A stretch of DNA of 10,124 nucleotides, taken from Sulfurimonas sp. GTDB taxonomy: Bacteria; Campylobacterota; Campylobacteria; Campylobacterales; Sulfurimonadaceae. This document shows, one piece after another, positions 1 to 7,130 of the stretch. Each line of letters opens with the position of its first letter. Position 1 is the stretch's first letter. The stretch spans positions 1 through 10,124 of the forward strand of contig JAGGWE010000196.1 in the NCBI GenBank assembly GCA_021157665.1. The letters run 5' to 3'. The notes under the pieces are model-generated. The model was not told the DNA's origin and did not search any database. It saw only the letters and a program-made list of their open reading frames with translations. The translations under genes and the position numbers were made by a program.

Positions 1-139
1 GATAGTTTCTAAAGTAGAAGAGATAAATGAAATCTCATCAACAAATGCAAGAAGTGTAGAGGAGATAGCAGCTGCGGCTGAACATCTAAATGGATTAACT
101 AATGAGTTAAATTCAAAACTTGAAACTTTTAAAACTTAA
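1..139 (+). CDS. Methyl-accepting chemotaxis protein, C-terminal end (5' truncated by window)
   Basis: The frame beginning at base 2 gives 45 codons and a TAA stop at 137-139. The peptide is an uninterrupted amphipathic helix with the segments EINEISSTNARSVEEIAAAAEHL and then LNSKLETFKT, typical of the last helix of the signalling hairpin in methyl-accepting chemotaxis receptors; the E/A/S-rich stretch resembles a C-terminal methylation helix. Such receptors sit in the inner membrane and control the CheA-CheW kinase. The protein ends soon after the helix and has no CheR/CheB-tethering pentapeptide of the NWETF type. It converges on mutS2, 24 bases away. The sensor domain lies outside the window, so the ligand cannot be inferred. 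It could instead be the end of another coiled-coil protein, but the pattern strongly favours a chemoreceptor. Confidence 0.8.
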   Translation, partial: IVSKVEEINEISSTNARSVEEIAAAAEHLNGLTNELNSKLETFKT

Positions 140-153
140 AAAATAGACCATAA

Positions 154-178
154 ATAGTTTAACTTATAGTTTAACTAT
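154..178. repeat. Short tandem repeat and dyad at the convergent MCP/mutS2 junction
   Basis: The 11-mer ATAGTTTAACT occurs at 154-164 and again at 166-176. The second copy extends into a 13-base odd-centred palindrome at 166-178 covering the mutS2 stop codon. ATAGTT at 154-159 can also pair with AACTAT at 173-178 across a 13-base loop. The stem is AT-only and short and has no clean T-tract, so it is at best a weak bidirectional terminator for two converging transcripts. It may equally be chance in AT-rich DNA. Confidence 0.3.
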
Positions 179-2383
179 CTTGGCACCAAAGCCACCAAGG
201 TGTTGAGGGGCATCATCAAACCCCTTAACTCTTGGATGAGCGATAAGAAAGTTTTTAACTGCATACGAAAGTTTACCAGTTCCAATACCATGGTAGATTA
301 TTACTTCATCCCAACCATTTATAAGAGCATCTGAAAGAAATTTATCTAAAACTTCACAGGCTTCATCTGCTCTCATTCCATGTAAATCACATTTTAAACC
401 TGACTTTTTCTCAACACTTAGTTTTATGTTTGTAGTTGGTTTTGGTTTGATGATTTGAGTATGTTTTAGATGAGAAGTTTTTACACGAACTCTCATCCCC
501 TCTACCTCGATAGTAGCCTCTTTTTTATCTCTCATAGATATGATGATACCTTTTTGAGAGTGGTATTTAACCTTATCCCCAACTTTAAACTCCACATGCC
601 GAAGCTCTTTTTCTTTTTCATCTTTTGGAAGTTTTTTGTTTGCTTTATCCATTGCTCTATGAATAGACTGAGAATCACCAGCTTTTGCAGCAGTTTTTGC
701 TTCACCAATCGCTACCTCATAACTTCTTTTTAGGGCATATCTCTGCTCATCTAACTCTTTAAAAAGTTTCTCTCTTTGCTCTTTTAGTGCTAACCCTTTT
801 TTATTTAATTCTTCAAGTTTTTCATCAACTTTTTTATGTTTTTGTTTTAACTCTCGCTCTAGTTGTGAGCCTCTTTCTATTAAAAGATTTAGTCTTTCAG
901 AGTTATCCCCATAAACATTTTTAGCTTCATTGACAATTTTATTAGAGATTCCATAGCGACTTGCAGTTTCAAAAGCATAACTTTTTCCGATAATTCCCTG
1001 CATAAATTCATAAGTTGGTTTTCTTTGCTCCTCATCATAAATCGCTGCCATAAGTTCAACATCATCTCTATCTGCCATTAAAGCTGCTAGTCGTTTGTGG
1101 TGGGTTGTAACTACAACTTTTTGTCCACGAGTGATTAAATCATCAAGTATAACTTTAAATAATGCTGCTGCCTCATCACTATCTGTTCCCAGTTCTATCT
1201 CATCAACACCAACTAAAGCTGATTTATGTTCAAAGATTTTAGAAAACTCTTGCATACGACCAGCAAAAGTAGATATATCATTTTTAACATTTTGTGGATC
1301 ATCTATGATAGAGAGAATACTTTTAAACGAACCGATATGTGACTTACTTTCATTTAAAGCCATTGGAATCATATACTTAGCCATAAATGCAGAGGCTAAG
1401 ATTGATTTTAAAAGCATAGTTTTACCACCAGCATTTACACCAGTAATCATTAAAATATTTTTAGAAAAATCAACATTTATTGGCTTTGCTTTATGAAGAG
1501 CAGGGTGGATAAATGAGTTTAAAATGATTTTAGAATCATTTTTAGATTTTACTATTTGCAAGTTCTTGGCATGTGCGAATAAAACTCTAGCTTGGTAGTT
1601 ATCAAACTTATCAAACTCTTTATCGATGAAGTTAATAAAAGGCTGAATTTCTGATAATTTGCTTGAGAACTCTTTTGCATAAGTATAAAAAATTGCCTCT
1701 CTTTCTTGTTCGATATAACGGATTTTTTCTTTTGCTTTTAAAATAGAATCAGGTGAAACATAGAAAAATCCACCTGTACTTCTACCAACAACAGCACCTT
1801 TTAAAACATGGTTAAAGCCACCACGAACTAAAAGACAATCTTCGTTATTTACATAGTGAACTTGAGTGTCAACAAGATAAGCTGCAAGTTTTGAGCTTGA
1901 CATCATTCTCTTTAGTGAACCACTCATCTCATTTCTATGTTCTTTTATTCTTTGTCCTAAGCTAAAAAGATTTTCATCCAAATTCTCTTCAAATTTTCCA
2001 TCACGAGTGAAATATTTTTCTATCTCTGTAAATCTCTCATCGATAATAAATTTACTCATCCATTCGCCAATTATTCCATCTAATTCACGGTTTTTAAAGT
2101 AACGAAAATATCTAACAACTTTTACTATCTCAAAAATTTGCTCAAAAGTTAAAACACCTCTTTTTTTAAGATGCCCTTTTATATTGTGAAATGAGGCTAT
2201 TTTTGGAGGGGCATTAAACTCTAGTTTATCAAGTGCTTTTATATATTTAAAATGTAACCCTTGGTCACCTTCGATGTAAAGTGATGCTTCACGAGAAAAG
2301 AATTTTTTAAATGAATCGATGTGTTCATTTAAATCTAGTTGATCTATAAGTAGTATTGTTTTAGAAGTTTTATTTGTTTTCAT
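164..2383 (-). CDS. mutS2: MutS2 family ATPase with C-terminal Smr endonuclease domain
   Basis: A 739-residue MutS2 homologue. Family members bind branched DNA or stalled ribosomes; in Helicobacter pylori MutS2 suppresses recombination and takes part in oxidative-damage repair rather than classical mismatch repair. The N-terminal part (about 1-300) is the core/lever region and lacks the MutS mismatch-recognition domain, as expected for MutS2. The ABC-type ATPase has Walker A ITGVNAGGKT at 313-322 and Walker B with D394-E395 followed by LGTDSDEAAAL. A charged coiled coil covers about 490-560, and a KOW-like basic strand region about 590-650. The Smr domain occupies the last 75 residues with DLHG at 666-669 and HGIGTGK at 698-704, so its nuclease motifs are intact. 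Walker A has V where most relatives have P (GPN). The ATG follows the aroE stop by three bases and has little Shine-Dalgarno sequence, suggesting coupled translation. It is the last gene of the run. Confidence 0.95.
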   Translation of the reverse strand: MKTNKTSKTILLIDQLDLNEHIDSFKKFFSREASLYIEGDQGLHFKYIKALDKLEFNAPPKIASFHNIKGHLKKRGVLTFEQIFEIVKVVRYFRYFKNRELDGIIGEWMSKFIIDERFTEIEKYFTRDGKFEENLDENLFSLGQRIKEHRNEMSGSLKRMMSSSKLAAYLVDTQVHYVNNEDCLLVRGGFNHVLKGAVVGRSTGGFFYVSPDSILKAKEKIRYIEQEREAIFYTYAKEFSSKLSEIQPFINFIDKEFDKFDNYQARVLFAHAKNLQIVKSKNDSKIILNSFIHPALHKAKPINVDFSKNILMITGVNAGGKTMLLKSILASAFMAKYMIPMALNESKSHIGSFKSILSIIDDPQNVKNDISTFAGRMQEFSKIFEHKSALVGVDEIELGTDSDEAAALFKVILDDLITRGQKVVVTTHHKRLAALMADRDDVELMAAIYDEEQRKPTYEFMQGIIGKSYAFETASRYGISNKIVNEAKNVYGDNSERLNLLIERGSQLERELKQKHKKVDEKLEELNKKGLALKEQREKLFKELDEQRYALKRSYEVAIGEAKTAAKAGDSQSIHRAMDKANKKLPKDEKEKELRHVEFKVGDKVKYHSQKGIIISMRDKKEATIEVEGMRVRVKTSHLKHTQIIKPKPTTNIKLSVEKKSGLKCDLHGMRADEACEVLDKFLSDALINGWDEVIIYHGIGTGKLSYAVKNFLIAHPRVKGFDDAPQHLGGFGAKIVKL

Positions 2384-2386
2384 TGA

Positions 2387-3178
2387 TTAGTATTTGAAGC
2401 TTTTTTGCATCTGGATTTTAATATTTTCTTTTTTTAACTCATTACGCACAAAAAGTTCATTTGCTAAAACACCTTGTCCTAAAAGCATATCTGCACCATC
2501 TTTAAAAGTGATGTTTCTCTTTTTTGCTAATTTTAAAAATGGTGTCAGTTTTCCATATATTGCATCTGCTACAAAATTTGTATTAGTTAAAACAGATTCT
2601 ATAATCTCTAATGGAGCAGGTAACTCTTCATCTTTTAATCCTGCACTTGTTGTATTTACAACTAAGTCATACTTTTTACTCTCAAAGTTTTCCCAAGTAT
2701 GGCATGTGCATCCAATATCTTTAAAGTATGAAAGTCTTCCCTCACTTCGGTTGATTAAATCAACTTTTATATTATCTTGTAAAAATCTTGAAGCTAGTGC
2801 CTTAGCAGTTCCACCAGCACCTAGTATCAATACTTTCTCCACATGCCCAAACTCTTCTATAGCAAACATAAAACCATCAGCATCAGTGTTGTAGCCGATA
2901 AGTTTTCCATTTTCATTGATGATAGTATTTACAACTCCGACTTTAGAAGCAAAACCCCTTATCTCATCACAAGCTTCATATGCTAATTCTTTATGTGGAA
3001 CTGTAATATTTGCTCCACTAAGATTAAGATTAAAAAAAGTTTCACGAAGTTTTGAGCCATCTTTAAGATGAACTCTTGTGTAACAAGCTTTGTAGTTTAA
3101 GTTTTTAAATACAGAGTTATGCATAATAGGAGAGCGAGAGTGTGACACGGGGTCACCAAAGATTGCGAACAACTTCAT
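2387..3178 (-). CDS. aroE: Shikimate dehydrogenase (NADP+)
   Basis: A 263-residue AroE, the usual length. It reduces 3-dehydroshikimate to shikimate with NADPH in the cytoplasmic chorismate pathway. The substrate-binding serines are in SHSRSP (S14, S16). The catalytic lysine is K63 in NITVPHK and the catalytic aspartate is D99 in YNTDADG. The Rossmann nucleotide loop GAGGTAKA is at 120-127, followed by an NRSEGR motif at 143-148 that fits NADP preference. NTTSAG at 175-180 and DGADMLLGQG near 227-236 (Q235) complete the family signature. The start ATG overlaps the trpE stop by one base (TAATG at 3180-3176), implying translational re-initiation, and the only Shine-Dalgarno-like sequence, AGAAG, lies inside trpE. 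It sits beside trpE, which uses chorismate, the end product of AroE's pathway. No missing catalytic residues. Confidence 0.97.
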   Translation of the reverse strand: MKLFAIFGDPVSHSRSPIMHNSVFKNLNYKACYTRVHLKDGSKLRETFFNLNLSGANITVPHKELAYEACDEIRGFASKVGVVNTIINENGKLIGYNTDADGFMFAIEEFGHVEKVLILGAGGTAKALASRFLQDNIKVDLINRSEGRLSYFKDIGCTCHTWENFESKKYDLVVNTTSAGLKDEELPAPLEIIESVLTNTNFVADAIYGKLTPFLKLAKKRNITFKDGADMLLGQGVLANELFVRNELKKENIKIQMQKSFKY

Positions 3179-4581
3179 TAGTCTAAATCTTCTAAAGAGT
3201 GAACTAAAGCACCCAGTTTATTTGCCACTTCTTGGTACTCTGATTCCTTTACACTATCAGCTACTATTCCTGCCCCAGCTTGAAGAATAACCTTGTCCTC
3301 TTTAACCATGGCAGTTCTGATAGTGATAGCACTATCCATATTTCCATCAAAACCAAAGTAACCTATACTTCCACTGTAAAAGCCTCTTTTGATACCTTCA
3401 AATTGTGCAATTAGCTCCATAGCACGGATTTTTGGTGCACCAGTCATAGTTCCTGCTGTAAATGTTGCCATGAAAAGGTCAAACATATCTTTGTCATCAT
3501 CAAGCTCACCAACAACATCTGAAACAATATGCATTACATGAGAAAATCTTTCAATATGCATCATATCTTCAACTTTAACAGTTCCAGTTTTAGCAACTCT
3601 TCCTATGTCATTTCTACCTAAATCAATAAGCATTAAATGTTCAGCTAACTCTTTAGGGTCTGCTAAAAGTTCAAGTTCTAACTCTTTATCTAACTCTTTT
3701 GTTTCTCCCCGTTTTCTTGTTCCAGCGATTGGGCGAAGAAGAAGTTCACCATCTGTTAATCTAACCATAACTTCTGGAGAAGAGCCTACGATATTAAAAT
3801 CTTCATACTCCATCAAAAACATATATGGAGATGGATTTTTTGTGCGTAAAAGACGATAAAAACTAAAAGGGTCAACTTTGATATTTCTTACAAAACGGTT
3901 TGTCATAAGAATTTGAAAAACATCACCAGATTTTATCATCTCTTTTGATTTGTCTATCATCTCAAAGAATTTCTCTTTAGAGTGGGTAAAACTTCCTTTG
4001 TCATTACCAATATTTCTAACTCTATGTTGGTAAGTATATGAGCCTTTTAAATCATCATGAATCTCTTGAAATTTATTGTCAAACTCTTTCATTGTACTAA
4101 CTAAAGTTATTTGGTGGTTTTTATGAGAATAAACTAAAATCATTTTTGGAAGGATTAAATCTAAATCAGGTGTATTTAATTCATCTTTTAAGTTATCCAT
4201 ACTAGAACCAAGTTTTGGCTCAAATACTTTAACCATATCGTAACCAATATAGCCGATAAAACCATCAACGAAACCAACTTTTAACTCTTTTGTGGCTTTT
4301 TTATATTCTGTTGTATCTATGTTTTTATAATAATTTTTTAAAAAAATAAAAGGGTTTTCTTCTTTTGTATGTTGCTCCCCTTTTGCATCTGTATAAAGTG
4401 TTTTTTCGTTGATATATTGGAGTCTTTCTCTTGCTCCAATACAGATAAAACTATAATTACCATCGCTTTGTCCAGCACTTTCAAAAAGATAGGTAATCTC
4501 TTTAGGGAACATAGATTTTAGTTTAGAATAAACGGCTATTGGAGCTAATTGATCAAGTGTAAACTGTTTGGAGTATATCAA
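3178..4581 (-). CDS. trpE: Anthranilate synthase component I, TTG start
   Basis: A 467-residue chorismate-binding enzyme that converts chorismate to anthranilate, the first step of tryptophan synthesis, using ammonia from a TrpG glutaminase. The N-terminal part carries the tryptophan feedback site FES (33-35) and NYSFI (42-46). The catalytic part has PIAGTRKRG (284-292), DLGRND (320-325), FSHVMHIVS (346-354), TGAPKIRAME (380-389) and QAGAGIVADS (434-443). The alanine in PIAGT points to anthranilate synthase; aminodeoxychorismate synthase PabB usually has a lysine there (PIKGT). No trpG is in the window and no amidotransferase is fused, so the partner must be elsewhere. The start is TTG at 4581-4579, supported by AAGG seven bases upstream. 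The first internal ATG (codon 24) would shorten the region before the feedback site. trpE overlaps aroE by one base and follows the SPOR gene by 24 bases. Confidence 0.92.
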   Translation of the reverse strand: MIYSKQFTLDQLAPIAVYSKLKSMFPKEITYLFESAGQSDGNYSFICIGARERLQYINEKTLYTDAKGEQHTKEENPFIFLKNYYKNIDTTEYKKATKELKVGFVDGFIGYIGYDMVKVFEPKLGSSMDNLKDELNTPDLDLILPKMILVYSHKNHQITLVSTMKEFDNKFQEIHDDLKGSYTYQHRVRNIGNDKGSFTHSKEKFFEMIDKSKEMIKSGDVFQILMTNRFVRNIKVDPFSFYRLLRTKNPSPYMFLMEYEDFNIVGSSPEVMVRLTDGELLLRPIAGTRKRGETKELDKELELELLADPKELAEHLMLIDLGRNDIGRVAKTGTVKVEDMMHIERFSHVMHIVSDVVGELDDDKDMFDLFMATFTAGTMTGAPKIRAMELIAQFEGIKRGFYSGSIGYFGFDGNMDSAITIRTAMVKEDKVILQAGAGIVADSVKESEYQEVANKLGALVHSLEDLD

Positions 4582-4588
4582 AGAAAAA

Positions 4589-4594
4589 CCTTGT
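4589..4594 (-). promoter_or_regulatory. Ribosome binding site fixing the TTG start of trpE
   Basis: Read on the minus strand, ACAAGG ends seven bases before TTG at 4581-4579. The upstream codons in this frame contain no ATG or GTG, and the next in-frame ATG is codon 24, too close to the FES feedback motif at 33-35 to leave a normal TrpE N-terminus. The site therefore supports initiation at TTG. Confidence 0.65.
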
Positions 4595-4605
4595 AAAAGT
4601 AAAAT

Positions 4606-5265
4606 TTATTTTATTTTTGTTAAAAAAGCACCTGGTTCAACTTTAGCACGAAGAATTCTTCTTGCATCTTTTGCTTGTGTTATTGTGCTAAAAGGACCAA
4701 CTAAAACTTTATTTAGAGTTTTAGAATCTTTGGTGACTTTATGATATTTATAATTGTAACCTAAATCAATAATAGATTTTAAGAATTTTTTATTTGGTTC
4801 ATATTTTGAAAAAGAACCAACTTGTATATAATATGTTGAACTTGGAGTACTTTTTACAGTTGTTTGAGCTTTTGGTGCAGTAACTTTTGTAGTTTTTGTA
4901 ACTGGCACTACTTTTTTAACAACTGGAGGTGCAATAACTTTAGGTTCTTTTATTTGACTCTCTTCTTTTAATCTTTTAGCTATTTTATCTAGGTTATCGT
5001 TAGTGTCAGATATTTCTTGAATTATTTCAACCTCTTCAAAAAGAGCTTCTTCTTGAATTTTTTGTACAGCTTGTGCTTTTGGTTCAGGTGGAAGTATAGC
5101 TTGAGGTAGATTATCTGTACCATCAGATGTAAGAGTATTCATTAATACAACCACTATTATTAGAATAACACCAAGAGTGGCAACAGCTAAAATAATTTTT
5201 TTATTATTACTTGTTGAACCACTTTTATTTAAGATAATATCATTTAATTCATTACTTTCTTTCAT
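4606..5265 (-). CDS. Single-pass membrane protein with C-terminal SPOR domain
   Basis: A 219-residue protein. A short cytoplasmic N-terminus is followed by one hydrophobic helix at about 24-44, so the rest should be periplasmic. Residues 50-140 form a Pro/Lys/Glu/Thr-rich linker with a charged helical patch near 70-105 and repeated P-V-K-T spacing. The SPOR domain fills 144-219: it opens with TYYIQVGSFSK and has the typical VLVGPFSTITQAKDARRIL segment near 187-205. SPOR domains bind glycan strands stripped of stem peptides and usually place proteins at the division septum (FtsN, DamX, DedD). The length and layout resemble FtsN or DedD, but an orthologue cannot be assigned from this. The ATG is preceded by AAGGGATAGG, a good ribosome site. 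The gene follows DUF1882 across a 62-bp gap; Campylobacter jejuni, from memory, has a SPOR-type gene (Cj0404) in the same place. Confidence 0.9.
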   Translation of the reverse strand: MKESNELNDIILNKSGSTSNNKKIILAVATLGVILIIVVVLMNTLTSDGTDNLPQAILPPEPKAQAVQKIQEEALFEEVEIIQEISDTNDNLDKIAKRLKEESQIKEPKVIAPPVVKKVVPVTKTTKVTAPKAQTTVKSTPSSTYYIQVGSFSKYEPNKKFLKSIIDLGYNYKYHKVTKDSKTLNKVLVGPFSTITQAKDARRILRAKVEPGAFLTKIK

Positions 5266-5294
5266 AACCTATCCCTTTTCTTTTCTTATATCTA

Positions 5295-5316
5295 ATCATA
5301 GCAGAATTTATACCAA
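5295..5316 (-). promoter_or_regulatory. Candidate promoter in the DUF1882-SPOR gap
   Basis: This is the only gap over 24 bp in the minus-strand run. On the minus strand it contains TGCTATGAT (5303-5295), an extended -10 element of the TGnTATAAT kind on which epsilonproteobacterial sigma70 promoters depend. Partly overlapping it is TTGGTATAAATTCTGCT (5316-5300), in which GG and GC are ten bases apart, the spacing of a sigma54 -24/-12 element, although the CACG part of that consensus is poorly kept. Either could drive SPOR-trpE-aroE-mutS2. The sigma70 reading is the more likely; neither is proven. Confidence 0.4.
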
Positions 5317-5327
5317 ACTCTATTTAT

Positions 5328-5870
5328 CTACATATGCTTTGACCAAGAAGCTCCTCTTTCTTTGGCATAAATCTCATAAGGTAGAGTAAGTATATTGTAC
5401 TCATCTGGCATATCAGCATTAGGAAACATTTTCCATTGTTTAGGTTGTTTAGCAGCCAATTTCATACTTATCATTTTTCCAAGTTGTATAGCTTCTTGAA
5501 GTGTTGTATGACCTTTATGAATATAAACATGAAGATGACCTTCTGTTTTTGTTTTATAAGCAGTAAAATTTATGTACCCTTCTTCACGAAGAAGAAGTTG
5601 TGCTTTATGGTAAAATCTTTCAGGATCTCTACCATTATAATCAATCACAATATTTTCAACTTTGCCATGGCTATTTACAATAGAGTGAGCAACGGTAATC
5701 TCACCTTTTATATGCTTGTTAATCACAGATTGATTCAATGGTGCATTTACTTTTTCAAATTTGTTATAAAAAGTTCTACCTTTAAATGTTAGTTTATTAA
5801 CCACTGTAGATTTTTTCTCCCAGTAGTGATCACTAACCATTTTGATAAGTTTTAAATCCATTGCAGTCAT
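5328..5870 (-). CDS. DUF1882 domain protein (possible primase-polymerase-like fold)
   Basis: A 180-residue soluble protein that I recognise as DUF1882, a conserved epsilonproteobacterial family of unknown function (from memory HP0184 and Cj0403), located as in relatives directly after glyA. Visible motifs are HIKGEITVAHSIV (53-65), a beta strand ending IDYNGRD (76-82), a helix at about 83-97, KTKTEGHLHVYIHKGH (106-121), a helix at about 123-140, and NILTLPYEIY near 159-168. This order (H-x-x-G strand, acidic strand, helix, G-x-H-V-Y strand, helix, LPY) resembles the archaeo-eukaryotic primase core seen in LigD-type polymerase domains and TOTE/Prim-Pol proteins, with an altered metal motif; that link is my inference. 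The ATG is eight bases after AAGG, which overlaps the glyA stop. M4 is a possible alternative start. No signal peptide or membrane segment. Confidence 0.88.
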   Translation of the reverse strand: MTAMDLKLIKMVSDHYWEKKSTVVNKLTFKGRTFYNKFEKVNAPLNQSVINKHIKGEITVAHSIVNSHGKVENIVIDYNGRDPERFYHKAQLLLREEGYINFTAYKTKTEGHLHVYIHKGHTTLQEAIQLGKMISMKLAAKQPKQWKMFPNADMPDEYNILTLPYEIYAKERGASWSKHM

Positions 5871-5880
5871 AATATTTACC

Positions 5881-7128
5881 TTAGTATGTTGATTGATTAT
5901 AAATTACAAAGTTTTGAGCTAAGGCTTTTAATTCTTCTTTAATAGTTGCTTGTAATTCAGTGTTATTTATATCATCTAAAACATCAGCCATTCTGTTTGC
6001 GATTAGTTCAAACTCTTTTTCTTTCATACCACGAGAAGTAAGTGCTGGAGAACCAACTCTAATACCTGAAGTTACAAAAGGACTTCTAGTCTCACCTGGA
6101 ACAGTGTTTTTGTTTATAGTGATACCAGCATTATCAAGAGCAGCATCTGCATCTTTACCAGATATATCCATACCTACAAAAGATACAAGGATTAGGTGGT
6201 TATCTGTTCCACCAGAAACTACATCGTAACCACGCTTAACTAAAACTTCACTAAGAACTTTGGCATTTGCTTTTACTTGTTTAGCATAATCTTTCCACTC
6301 TGGAGATAGATTGTATTTAAAACCAACAGCTTTTGCAGCGATAACATGAACAAGTGGACCACCTTGAAGTGCAGGGAAAATTGCAGAATTCATTTTTTTA
6401 GCAATATCTTCATCATTTGTCATAATCATACCACCTCTTGGACCTGCAAGAGTTTTATGAGTTGTAGTTGTAACTACATCGGCATGTGGGAATGGGCTAG
6501 GGTGTTCACCGGCACAAACAAGACCTGCTATATGTGCGATATCAGCAAACAAAATCGCTCCAACTGCATCAGCTATCTCACGGAATTTTTTGAAATCTAT
6601 TTCACGAGCGTAAGCAGAAGCACCACAAACAATTATTTTAGGTTTAACAATTTTAGCAATATCCATAACTCTTTCATAGTTAATACGACCATCAAGTTCA
6701 ACACCATAAGTAAATGAATGGTAGTTTTTACCAGAAAAACTAGGTTTAGAGCCATGAGTTAAGTGACCACCATGGTTTAAATCCATACCTAAAAGTTTAT
6801 CACCAGCTTTTAAAAGACCTGCATAAACAGCACCATTAGCTTGGCTTCCTGAATGTGGTTGAACATTTGCATAGTTACATCCAAAAAGTTCACATGCTCT
6901 ATCAATAGCTAATTGCTCAACGCCATCAGCATACTCACAACCACCATAATAACGCTTACCTGGATAACCCTCAGCATATTTATTTGTAAATACTGAACCC
7001 ATTGCTTCCATTACAGCAGGAAGTGTAAAGTTTTCAGATGCAATCATCTCTAAATGGTCAGTTTGACGCTCTAACTCTTTTTCACATAAATCAAATATTT
7101 CACTATCGTACTCTTTTAAAAAACTCAT
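5881..7128 (-). CDS. glyA: Serine hydroxymethyltransferase
   Basis: A PLP enzyme interconverting serine and glycine while charging tetrahydrofolate with a one-carbon unit, in the cytoplasm. From the preferred start it has 415 residues, the usual length. Family marks, numbered from the upstream ATG, are EMIASEN (29-35), GYPGKRYYGG (56-65), QPHSGSQAN (92-100), D198 and H201 around the cofactor, and TTTTHKTLAGPRGG (222-235) with K227 as the Schiff-base lysine. Two ATGs lie close together: 7134, overlapping the lysS stop as ATGA, and 7128. AGAAGG at 7140-7135 touches the first but is six bases from the second, and relatives begin with an MSxx sequence like the one at 7128, so I chose 7128. lysS is directly upstream and DUF1882 starts 10 bases after the stop. 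All key residues are intact. Confidence 0.96.
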   Translation of the reverse strand: MSFLKEYDSEIFDLCEKELERQTDHLEMIASENFTLPAVMEAMGSVFTNKYAEGYPGKRYYGGCEYADGVEQLAIDRACELFGCNYANVQPHSGSQANGAVYAGLLKAGDKLLGMDLNHGGHLTHGSKPSFSGKNYHSFTYGVELDGRINYERVMDIAKIVKPKIIVCGASAYAREIDFKKFREIADAVGAILFADIAHIAGLVCAGEHPSPFPHADVVTTTTHKTLAGPRGGMIMTNDEDIAKKMNSAIFPALQGGPLVHVIAAKAVGFKYNLSPEWKDYAKQVKANAKVLSEVLVKRGYDVVSGGTDNHLILVSFVGMDISGKDADAALDNAGITINKNTVPGETRSPFVTSGIRVGSPALTSRGMKEKEFELIANRMADVLDDINNTELQATIKEELKALAQNFVIYNQSTY

Positions 7129-7130
7129 AA

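Noticed and set aside
1095..1496. Plus-strand open frame of 133 codons opposite the MutS2 ATPase region
   Set aside because: It runs antisense to the conserved Walker A and B region, shows no motif and has no supporting ribosome site.
2394..2894. Plus-strand open frame of 166 codons opposite aroE
   Set aside because: aroE on the other strand has complete catalytic and cofactor motifs. The antisense frame has only hydrophobic S/F/L-rich composition.
3178..4581. Annotation as aminodeoxychorismate synthase (pabB)
   Set aside because: The catalytic motif is PIAGT with alanine rather than PIKGT with lysine, and a tryptophan feedback motif is present near the N-terminus. Both favour trpE.
6346..6717. 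Plus-strand open frame of 123 codons opposite glyA
   Set aside because: It is antisense to the active-site region of SHMT. Its Cys, Asn and Thr content reflects the reverse complement of conserved glyA codons.
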